Positions 1-6,474 of a stretch of DNA of 9,092 nt are shown one piece after another. The stretch's first letter is position 1. Every line of letters starts with the position of its first letter. The stretch lies in the NCBI GenBank assembly GCA_023392395.1, contig JAEVZE010000406.1, positions 1-9,092 on the forward strand, given 5' to 3'. This DNA is from Bacillota bacterium. GTDB lineage: Bacteria > Bacillota > Clostridia > Christensenellales > Aristaeellaceae. The translations under genes were made by a program, and so were the position numbers. A model generated the notes under the pieces. It did not search any database. It was given only the letters and a program-made list of their open reading frames with translations, and had not been told where the DNA came from.

Positions 1-2193
1 ACCGGCGACCGGGACGCGTTCCAGCTGTCCGGCCCGCATACGAGCATTTTGTATACCAAGCGGGGCATCACCGACACGGTGCGCGTGACGCCCGAATATA
101 TTCTGGAAACCTACGGCGTGACACCCGTCCAGCTGATCGACATGAAGGGGCTGATGGGTGACACTTCCGACAACATCCCAGGAGTGCCGGGTGTCGGCGA
201 AAAGACCGCCTCCAAGCTGATCGCCCAATACGGCTCGCTGGAAAAGGTGCTGGAAACCGCGTCGGAGGAGCAGAAGGGCAAGCTTCGGGAGCGGCTGATG
301 GAGTTTGCCGACCAGGCGCGGCTTTCCAAAAAGCTCGCCACCATCGAGCGGGACATGCCGGTGGAGGTGGACTTTTCCGAACTCCGGGTGGGCGATCTTA
401 CAGGTGCGCTGCCCGGTCTGGAAGCCTATAAACTCAAGAGCCTGATCCCGCGGCTCAAGCAGTTTTCAGTCCCGCAGGTGGAGGCCGCTTCGGAGGCCGC
501 CGGTCCGTCAGGCCCCACCCCCGCGACCTGGCACGCCGTCCGGCAGTTTGACGGCGCAGAGGCGCTTCACGAATGGGCGAAGGCCAACGCCGCAAGCGCC
601 GCTTCGCTGGTCATGGAGGAATTCCTCTGCGTCGCGTGCAGTAGCGGCGAGCGCGCGGATGTAAAGACCGGCGGCGACCTATTGAGCCCGGGGCTGGACG
701 AGGGCGATGCGCTGATCGCGCTGAAGCCGATCATCGAATCCAAAGAAGAAAAAACCTTGCCCGACGTGAAGGCATTCCTGGGCGAAATTGAGCCGCTGGG
801 CATCCAGTTAAGCGGCCCGGCCTTTGACGTGCGCCTGGCCGGGTATGTGCTGGATTCCTCCCGGAAAAAGTATGCGCTTTCCGCGCTCACTGAAGGCGGC
901 GGCTACGACAAACACGCGGCTTCCGCGCTCCTGGAGCTCGCCCGCGCCCAGAAGGCGCTTTTGGACGAAACCGGCATGTTGAAGCTCTACCAGGACATCG
1001 AGCTGCCGCTGTCCCGCACGCTGTACGACATGGAGCGGGAGGGCTTTCTCGTCGATCGGGAGGAGTTGACGCGGCTGGGGTCCAGCTATACGACGCGGAT
1101 CGCGGAACTGACCGAGAAGATCCACGCCTACGCGGGTTACCCGGTCAACATCAATTCCACCAAGCAATTGGGCGAACTGCTGTTTGAAAAGCTGGGGCTG
1201 AACGCCGGGCGCAAGACCTCCAGGGGCTATTCCACCGACGCGGAGACGCTGGAAAGCCTGTACGACGCGCACCCGGTGGTGCCGCTGATCCTGGAGCACA
1301 GAAAGTATCAGAAGCTGAACGGCACCTACATCGAAGGGCTCCTGCGCCAGCAGGGGCCGGACGGCCGCATCCACACCAGCTTTGACCAGACCGCAGCCGC
1401 CACCGGGCGCATCAGCTCGGTGGACCCGAACCTGCAGAACATCCCGATCAGAAGCGACCTGGGCCGCGAGATTCGCAAGGCCTTCATCGCCCGGCCCGGC
1501 TGGATGCTGGTGGACGCGGACTACTCGCAGATCGAACTTCGGGTGCTCGCCCACATGTCGGACGACCCGGTGATGATCGACGCCTTCCTGAAGGATCAGG
1601 ACATTCACCGAAGAACCGCCGCCGAGGTAAACGGCGTCCCGCTGGACCAGGTGACCGGCGCCATGCGATCCGCCGCCAAGGCGATCAACTTCGGCATCGT
1701 CTACGGCATCTCCGACTTCGGTCTGGCTAGAAACATCGGCGTCTCCCGCAAGCAGGCCGCCGAGTTCATCGAGCGCTATCTCACCCGCTATGCGGGCATC
1801 AAGCGGTTTATGGATTCCTCCGTAGCCCAGGGCAAGCTGCAGGGCTACGTGACCACGCTTTTTGGCCGCAGGCGGTATCTGCCGGAGATTTCCAGTGCCA
1901 ACTACAACGTGCGCTCCTTCGGTGAGCGCGCCGCGATGAACAGCCCCATCCAGGGCACCGCCGCCGACATCATCAAGCTGGCGATGGTCGAAACCCACCG
2001 GGCCCTGACCCGGGAGAAACTCAAGGCCAAACTGATCCTGCAGGTGCACGACGAGCTGATCGTCGAAAGCCCGCCGGAGGAAATCGACCGCGTGAGCGCG
2101 CTGCTTCGCAGCGCGATGGAGGGCGTGGCCGAAATGCGCGTGCCGCTCAAGGTGGACCTATGCGTCGGGAGGGACTGGAATGCGTGCAAATAG
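1..2193 (+). CDS. polA: DNA polymerase I, 5' end truncated by the window
   Basis: Family A DNA polymerase for gap filling, Okazaki-fragment processing and repair. The reading frame is open from base 1, so the true start lies upstream; by comparison with Taq about 140 N-terminal residues are missing. Residues below are counted from base 1. The 5'-3' nuclease domain is seen from TGDRD (1-5) and the helix-hairpin-helix GDTSDNIPGVPGVGEKTA (about 53-70). The middle domain (about 175-310) is the 3'-5' exonuclease fold without a recognisable DxE or the other acidic exonuclease motifs, so proofreading is probably lost, as in many Bacillota and Taq. The polymerase domain is intact: TGRISSVDPNLQNIP (near 464-482), motif A DYSQIELR (D507), motif B with R556, K560, F564 and Y568 at Taq-like spacing, and motif C QVHDE (H683, D684). 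The TAG stop lies inside the start of coaE. Confidence 0.97.
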   Translation, partial: TGDRDAFQLSGPHTSILYTKRGITDTVRVTPEYILETYGVTPVQLIDMKGLMGDTSDNIPGVPGVGEKTASKLIAQYGSLEKVLETASEEQKGKLRERLMEFADQARLSKKLATIERDMPVEVDFSELRVGDLTGALPGLEAYKLKSLIPRLKQFSVPQVEAASEAAGPSGPTPATWHAVRQFDGAEALHEWAKANAASAASLVMEEFLCVACSSGERADVKTGGDLLSPGLDEGDALIALKPIIESKEEKTLPDVKAFLGEIEPLGIQLSGPAFDVRLAGYVLDSSRKKYALSALTEGGGYDKHAASALLELARAQKALLDETGMLKLYQDIELPLSRTLYDMEREGFLVDREELTRLGSSYTTRIAELTEKIHAYAGYPVNINSTKQLGELLFEKLGLNAGRKTSRGYSTDAETLESLYDAHPVVPLILEHRKYQKLNGTYIEGLLRQQGPDGRIHTSFDQTAAATGRISSVDPNLQNIPIRSDLGREIRKAFIARPGWMLVDADYSQIELRVLAHMSDDPVMIDAFLKDQDIHRRTAAEVNGVPLDQVTGAMRSAAKAINFGIVYGISDFGLARNIGVSRKQAAEFIERYLTRYAGIKRFMDSSVAQGKLQGYVTTLFGRRRYLPEISSANYNVRSFGERAAMNSPIQGTAADIIKLAMVETHRALTREKLKAKLILQVHDELIVESPPEEIDRVSALLRSAMEGVAEMRVPLKVDLCVGRDWNACK

Positions 2194-2800
2194 CCCCTAC
2201 GTCATCGGCCTGACCGGCGGCGTGTCCACCGGCAAGAGCACGATCCTGGGCAGCCTCAAGGAGCTGGGTGCGGTGGTCCTGAGCGCCGACGACGCATCCC
2301 ACCGGCTGACCGCGCCGGGCGGCGAGGCGCTTGACGCCATCCGCGAAACCTTTGGCGATGGGGTCTTTCTGCCGGATGGCACGCTGGACCGCCGAGCATT
2401 GGGCGAGATCGTGTTTCACGATGCGCACTGCCGCAGGTCGCTGGAGGCCATCCTCCATCCGGCCGTGCAGCGGGAGATGCTGCGGGAAATCGCCAAAGCC
2501 GAACAAGACGGGGCGCGGGTCGTGGTCATGGAAGTGCCGCTGCTCTACGAAACCGGCATGGACGCGCTGTGCGACGAGGTGTGGGTGGCGTACCTGGACG
2601 ATGAGAGCCAGACGCTGCGCCTGATGAACCGCGATCGGCTAACCCGGGAGCAGGCGCAGGCGCGCATCTCAAGCCAGATGCCGCTGGACCAGAAGGCCAA
2701 GCGTGCGGACGTGGTGGTCAAGACCGATAAACCCGCCCCGGAGGTGCAAAAGGAAGTGGCGCACCTGTACCGGGATCTGCTGAAGAGGATTGATCGATGA
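2180..2800 (+). CDS. coaE: Dephospho-CoA kinase
   Basis: Catalyses the last step of coenzyme A synthesis, ATP-dependent phosphorylation of the 3' hydroxyl of dephospho-CoA, in the cytoplasm. The 206-residue length is normal for the family. Seen in order: P-loop GGVSTGKST (13-21), SADDASH after the second strand (35-41), LDRRALGEIVF (69-79), the HP pair (93-94), PLLYETG (120-126), and the lid and adenine-binding segment RLMNRDRLTREQAQARISSQ (147-166). The start is ATG at 2180, six bases after GGGAGGG (2167-2173), which lies inside polA; the gene overlaps polA by 14 bases in another frame, suggesting translational coupling. The P-loop reads GGVSTGK rather than the commoner GGIGSGK, a mild variation that keeps the nucleotide-binding Gly, Lys and Ser. 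The polA-coaE adjacency supports the call. Confidence 0.97.
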   Translation: MRANSPYVIGLTGGVSTGKSTILGSLKELGAVVLSADDASHRLTAPGGEALDAIRETFGDGVFLPDGTLDRRALGEIVFHDAHCRRSLEAILHPAVQREMLREIAKAEQDGARVVVMEVPLLYETGMDALCDEVWVAYLDDESQTLRLMNRDRLTREQAQARISSQMPLDQKAKRADVVVKTDKPAPEVQKEVAHLYRDLLKRIDR

Positions 2801-3414
2801 GGAGTTCACTCGTGCAGGCGCCAAAACGGCGCAGAAGACGCCGCCGCGCGCGTTCAGTACGCCTGGTGCTGCCGCTGCTCGCGATCCTTCTGCTTATGGC
2901 CATTGGGTACTACGCGCTGTTCTTCCCAAAGGACGTCCATGAGATCGCCTACCCGCTCTCCTACCGGGAAGAGATCGAAAAGTACGCCAAGCAGTACGAA
3001 CTGGACCCCGCCCGCGTGGCTGCGGTCATCTACTGCGAATCCTCCTTCCAGCCGGAGGCGGTTTCCTCCGCCGGCGCGCGGGGGCTGATGCAGATCATGC
3101 CGGAGACCGGCGCGTGGATCGCGAAGAAGCTGGGCGAATCCGACTACACCGACGAGCGCCTGTTTGAGCCGGTCCTCAGCATCCGCTACGGCTGCTGGTA
3201 CCTGAACTACCTGGACGGCCGCTACGACGGCGACTTGACCAAGGCCACCGCCGCCTACCACGCGGGCGGTTCCCGAGTGGACGAGTGGCTGGCCAACAAA
3301 CAGTATTCCCAGGACGGCGTGACGCTGGCCTATATCCCCTACGATTCCACCAGGGCATATGTAGCCAACGTCAAGTCCGCCTACGAGCATTACAAGGAGA
3401 AATTCCAATCATGA
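2797..3414 (+). CDS. Membrane-anchored lytic transglycosylase (SLT domain)
   Basis: Predicted peptidoglycan lytic transglycosylase, cleaving the MurNAc-GlcNAc bond to leave 1,6-anhydroMurNAc ends outside the membrane. With the ATG at 2797 it has 205 residues: a very basic N-terminus (seven arginines in a row at 11-17), one membrane segment (about 23-43) as an uncleaved signal anchor, then an SLT domain from about 55. Catalytic Glu81 sits in YCESSF, followed by GARGLMQIMP (93-102) and the AYHAG motif (153-157), where His155 replaces the usual Asn of AYNAG. The ATG overlaps the coaE stop as ATGA, with AAGAGGA at 2783-2789 upstream. A GTG at 2812, in frame, has a better site (GAGGAG, 2799-2804) and may be the true or a second start; both keep the basic segment and anchor. 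The gene overlaps the next one by ATGA. Length and layout fit the short Slt-type enzymes next to coaE in Clostridia. Confidence 0.93.
   Translation: MRSSLVQAPKRRRRRRRARSVRLVLPLLAILLLMAIGYYALFFPKDVHEIAYPLSYREEIEKYAKQYELDPARVAAVIYCESSFQPEAVSSAGARGLMQIMPETGAWIAKKLGESDYTDERLFEPVLSIRYGCWYLNYLDGRYDGDLTKATAAYHAGGSRVDEWLANKQYSQDGVTLAYIPYDSTRAYVANVKSAYEHYKEKFQS
2799..2804 (+). promoter_or_regulatory. Ribosome binding site for an alternative GTG start of the transglycosylase
   Basis: GAGGAG lies seven bases before an in-frame GTG at 2812. The upstream ATG at 2797 overlaps this site and has its own weaker AAGAGGA at 2783-2789. The two candidate starts differ by five residues (MRSSL). Which is used cannot be settled from one sequence; termination of coaE at 2800 would place ribosomes on this site. 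Confidence 0.45.
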
Positions 3415-5156
3415 CAGCAAGGTTCGTCAGGCTGATGGCCGTTCTATTGGCCGCCCTCCTGCTCACAGGCTGTTCAGGCGGCAGCAGGACCATCACCATC
3501 CTGGACGGAAACCCCACCGCCGCGCCCAACTTCGACCAGTCGTCGGTGGACAGCTTTTCCGGCGAGGGCGAATACACGCCGGGCACCGCGGCCGCCTCCC
3601 CCGGCGAGGTCATGCCCGCGCCCGCTTCCCAGGATCAGCTGAAAAACGCCGCGCAGGCCGCCGAGAATACCGTGGCTCCCGCCGACATCAACTACGCCTC
3701 CGCCGACATGATCCTGGGCGTAGTCGCGGGCTCCGATGCCGAAGTCAACCCGCTGCACTGCAAGTATCAGGACATCATGACCATCAATTCGTTGGTCTAC
3801 GAGTCGCTGGTGGAGCTGGACGACAATCGTCAGCCTTCGCCGATGCTGGCCGACCGATGGACCGTCAGCGGGGATACCTGGAGGTTCACGCTCCGAAATG
3901 GCGTCAACTTCCACAACGGCGACCGGCTGACCGCCCAGGACGTGGTGGACAGCTACAACGAGATCCTGAAATACCCTGCCAATTACTGGCAGCCGCTACT
4001 AAACCAGGCGGTGGTGTCCATGACTGTCGCGGACGAGGCCACGGTGGTGGTCAAGGCCAAGGGCTCCATCGGCTACATGCTGCTCTACGCGATGACCTTC
4101 CCCGTCGCCTCCAGCAACTCGGTCGCAAGCGCCCAGCCGATGGGCACCGGGCCCTACTGGTACATCAGCTACGACGCGGGCTACGCGCTCCGGATCGAAC
4201 AAAACCCGCTGTGGTGGCGACGCGCCAACACAAACGTGCATTCTCTTGTCGGGATGTTCTGCGGCAACAACAAGATCGCTATGAACCTGCTTGAGACGGG
4301 CGAGATCAACGCGCTGGCAAGCGAATACCCCACCATCTCACTAAGCCGCCAGCTCAGTGACCGCAAAGCCATGGACTATTCCACCAACACCTACGAATGC
4401 ATCGTGCCCAACCTCCGGGACCCGATCCTGAGCGACCTTTCCGTCCGCCAGGCGCTGATGTACGCCATCGACCGCACCACGCTGGCCACCACCGTCTACG
4501 CAGGACTCGTGCAGGAGAGCGAGGTGCCGGTCATCCCCGGCTCCTGGATCTACAACGCCCAAGCCACCCGGTTCAACTACAGCCCCGAGCGCGCGTTGAA
4601 GCTTTTGCAGGACGGTGGCTGGAAGGACGTGGACGGCGACAACCTGCTGGAAAAAGAAGAGCAGGGCAGCCTGATCGACCTCAAGCTGAACCTGATCACC
4701 TACGACCGGGGCACCACCAACACCCGCTCGGAAGCTGTGGAACTCCTGGCTTCCCAGCTTCGCATGGTGGGCTTCGACGTGAGCACTTTCGTTCTATCCA
4801 ATCGCGAGGTTTTCGACCGGATGAACAACGGCAATTTTCAGCTGGCGCTGTGCGCCTTTGAGCTGAGCGACATCCCCAACCTCAACTTCCTGATGGGAAA
4901 GAGCGGTGCCTCCAACTACGAGCGCTACGGGAGTGACGACACCGAAAACCTGCTCCGCAGCGCCTGGTCCGCCCCTACCGAGTCGGATTTGCAGTCCGAC
5001 ATGTACAGCCTGCAGCTGAAGCTGGTAGAGGACCTGCCCATCCTGGGCCTGTTCTTCAGGACTGGCCTTACGGTTTCCAGGGTCCCGCTGGGGCAGCTGG
5101 ACGCACCAAGGCTGGGCGACTGCCTGAGGGGCCTGCCCACTTCGTCAGGGCAATGA
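3411..5156 (+). CDS. Family 5 extracellular solute-binding lipoprotein (peptide/oligosaccharide type)
   Basis: Substrate-binding protein of the oligopeptide/dipeptide ABC importer class, predicted to be lipid-anchored on the outer face of the membrane. It has 581 residues from ATG 3411, typical for the family. The signal peptide ends in lipobox LLTGC with Cys21 (codon 3471-3473). Residues about 22-85 are a low-complexity Gly/Ser/Pro/Ala linker. The family 5 signature runs from LADRW (146) through TFTLR-like FTLRNGVNFHNGD (about 159-171) and LTAQDVVDSY, with GTGPYWY further on. The start was chosen because it gives a clean signal peptide and has AAGGAG at 3394-3399; the open frame extends upstream to 3285 but that would run through the transglycosylase gene. 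It overlaps the previous gene by ATGA. No permease or ATPase is present here, so it is either an orphan subunit using a distant transporter or has a binding or sensing role. Family assignment is firm; the ligand is unknown. Confidence 0.92.
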   Translation: MTARFVRLMAVLLAALLLTGCSGGSRTITILDGNPTAAPNFDQSSVDSFSGEGEYTPGTAAASPGEVMPAPASQDQLKNAAQAAENTVAPADINYASADMILGVVAGSDAEVNPLHCKYQDIMTINSLVYESLVELDDNRQPSPMLADRWTVSGDTWRFTLRNGVNFHNGDRLTAQDVVDSYNEILKYPANYWQPLLNQAVVSMTVADEATVVVKAKGSIGYMLLYAMTFPVASSNSVASAQPMGTGPYWYISYDAGYALRIEQNPLWWRRANTNVHSLVGMFCGNNKIAMNLLETGEINALASEYPTISLSRQLSDRKAMDYSTNTYECIVPNLRDPILSDLSVRQALMYAIDRTTLATTVYAGLVQESEVPVIPGSWIYNAQATRFNYSPERALKLLQDGGWKDVDGDNLLEKEEQGSLIDLKLNLITYDRGTTNTRSEAVELLASQLRMVGFDVSTFVLSNREVFDRMNNGNFQLALCAFELSDIPNLNFLMGKSGASNYERYGSDDTENLLRSAWSAPTESDLQSDMYSLQLKLVEDLPILGLFFRTGLTVSRVPLGQLDAPRLGDCLRGLPTSSGQ

Positions 5157-5242
5157 GATCCGTCGAAAAATCGCCGGAAATGATCTGAAAAGCACGACGA
5201 GATTTGATAACACTTTTTGCAGGGGATTAGGGAGGAAAGATC
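5157..5242 (+). promoter_or_regulatory. AT-richer gap between the two gene groups, possible promoter region
   Basis: This 86-base gap separates the coupled housekeeping group from the sugar cassette and is visibly richer in A and T than its surroundings (for example 5163-5170 and 5201-5219). GATAAC at 5206-5211 matches four of six bases of a -10 element, and CTGAAA at 5185-5190 four of six of a -35 element, but the spacer would be only 15 bases, so no promoter is called with conviction. A weak six-base stem with one mismatch (CCGTCG / CGCCGG, 5159-5176) has no T-run and is not a convincing terminator. AGGGAGG at 5229-5235 is the ribosome binding site of the next gene, seven bases before its ATG. 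Confidence 0.25.
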
Positions 5243-6370
5243 ATGCAGGAAATCGGCGTCGGCATCGTCGGCTGGGGGTTCATGGGGCACACCCACGCCC
5301 ACGTGCTGCGAGAAATGCCACTTTTTTACCCCAACTGCGGCTTTCGCCCGGTCATCCGGTCAGTCTGCTCGCGCAGGCTTTCTGTCGCCCGGGACGCGGC
5401 GGAAATGCTGGGCGCGTCCCACTTTACAGACGACTACCGGGAGTTGCTTGCCCGGGAGGACATCGATGTATTGTCCATCTCCACGCCCAACGCGCTGCAC
5501 GAACAGATGATCGTGGACGCGCTCAAGGCGGGCAAGCACCTGTACATCGACAAGCCCCTGACCGTGGATGGCGCGTCCGCCGCCCGGATCGAGGCGGCCG
5601 CCCGAGCGTCTTCGAGCCTCACCCAGATGGCCCACAACAACCGTTTCTTCCCCAGCGTGCTGCGGGCAAAGCAGTTGATTGAAGAAGGGCGCATTGGAAA
5701 CATCCTGTCCTTCGCCGTTCGCTACGATCACTCCGGCTCCATCGATCCCACGAAACCCGCCGGGTGGAAGATGCAGGAGAGCGCCGGTGTGCTCCTGGAC
5801 CTGGGCTCCCACGCGCTGGACATGCTGGCCTTTTTGATCGGCTATCCTGCCCGCGCGCTGTGCCGCCTGCGCACGCTCTACCCGGAGCGGCCCGCTCCGG
5901 GCGGCGGAATGGTGAAAACGCTCGCCGACGACCAGGCGGTGATGCTGCTGGAAATGCCAAACGGCGCGGTCGGCACCGCCACCGCCTCAAAGATCACCAC
6001 CGGCGCGGAGGACGAGCTGGCCTTTGAAATCTACGGCGACAAGGGCGCGATCCGCTGGCGGCTGATGGAGGCCGACTACCTGGAGTTCTACGACAATACG
6101 CTTTCCGAGGCGGCGCTGGGCGGCGAGCGCGGCTTCCGCCGCATTGCCTCCACCGCGCGGTTCCCCGCGCCGGGCGGGTCCTTCCTGCCGCCCAAGAACC
6201 GGATCGGCTGGGACCGGGCCCACATGCACTGCTACTACAGCTTTCTGGAATCGGTCCACCGCGGCGCGCCCGCAAGCCCCGACGTCTTCGAGGGCGCGCG
6301 CCTTCAGCGCCTGATGGACCTGATGATGGAATCTCACCGCACAGGCGCGTGGGTGGATTTCAAGGGTTGA
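5243..6370 (+). CDS. Gfo/Idh/MocA-family NAD(P)-dependent oxidoreductase
   Basis: Predicted cytoplasmic sugar or inositol-type dehydrogenase that oxidises or reduces a hydroxyl of a sugar or sugar acid with NAD(P). It has 375 residues. The Rossmann domain opens with VGIVGWGFMGHTHAHVL (6-22, GxGxxG-like turn at G10, G12 and G15), then STPNALHE (80-87) and the cofactor/substrate lysine motif DKP (103-105), where Asp replaces the usual Glu of EKP. The C-terminal domain has NNRFFP (132-137) and the conserved GVLLDLGSHALDM (182-194), whose His190 is the expected catalytic histidine, with Asp186 nearby. ATG 5243 is preceded by AGGGAGG with a seven-base gap. It appears to be the first gene of a cassette with a heparinase-like and an aldolase-like gene. 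The family is certain; members act on very different substrates, so none is named. Confidence 0.93.
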   Translation: MQEIGVGIVGWGFMGHTHAHVLREMPLFYPNCGFRPVIRSVCSRRLSVARDAAEMLGASHFTDDYRELLAREDIDVLSISTPNALHEQMIVDALKAGKHLYIDKPLTVDGASAARIEAAARASSSLTQMAHNNRFFPSVLRAKQLIEEGRIGNILSFAVRYDHSGSIDPTKPAGWKMQESAGVLLDLGSHALDMLAFLIGYPARALCRLRTLYPERPAPGGGMVKTLADDQAVMLLEMPNGAVGTATASKITTGAEDELAFEIYGDKGAIRWRLMEADYLEFYDNTLSEAALGGERGFRRIASTARFPAPGGSFLPPKNRIGWDRAHMHCYYSFLESVHRGAPASPDVFEGARLQRLMDLMMESHRTGAWVDFKG

Positions 6371-6380
6371 CGCCGTCGCC

Positions 6381-6419
6381 GCAAGTCCATCTGTGAATCG
6401 ATCTGTTCGCAGGACTTGC
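6381..6419. repeat. Inverted repeat in the gap before the heparinase-like gene
   Basis: GCAAGTCC (6381-6388) and GGACTTGC (6412-6419) are perfect inverted copies separated by 23 bases. The spacer contains a direct repeat of ATCTGT (6389-6394 and 6401-6406) and a central ATCGAT (6397-6402), almost at the dyad axis. No T-run follows, so it is not an ordinary terminator. It begins ten bases after the dehydrogenase stop and ends 42 bases before the ribosome binding site of the next gene. It could be an operator for a dimeric or tetrameric regulator, or an RNA stem that separates the expression levels of the two genes; the sequence does not decide. Confidence 0.5.
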
Positions 6420-6460
6420 ATACGGCTGGCAAAAGACGCAGTATTTTACCAGCCCTCACT

Positions 6461-6468
6461 GGAGGTGA
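6461..6468 (+). promoter_or_regulatory. Strong ribosome binding site that fixes a TTG start
   Basis: GGAGGTGA, a full eight-base match to the 16S rRNA anti-Shine-Dalgarno sequence, lies six bases before the TTG at 6475. A GTG inside it (6465) is in a different frame. This is the main reason for choosing TTG as the start of the heparinase-like gene. Confidence 0.8.
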
Positions 6469-6474
6469 CCCGGT

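Noticed and set aside
49..51. TTG as a start codon for the polymerase gene
   Set aside because: The frame is open to base 1 and the upstream residues TGDRDAFQLSG are conserved nuclease-domain sequence, so the gene starts before the window.
808..2049. 413-codon open frame on the - strand inside polA
   Set aside because: It lies opposite highly conserved polymerase motifs; long antisense frames are expected in GC-rich coding DNA, its protein is a His/Val/Gly/Gln-rich shadow with no recognisable domain.
3285..3410. Longer N-terminus for the solute-binding protein
   Set aside because: It would overlap the transglycosylase gene by over 100 bases and bury the signal peptide; ATG 3411 gives a standard lipoprotein signal.
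5117..5153. GC-rich self-complementary sequence at the end of the solute-binding gene
   Set aside because: GGGCCTGCCC and the flanking CCTGA/TCAGG could pair, but they lie within the coding region, are imperfect and lack a T-run.
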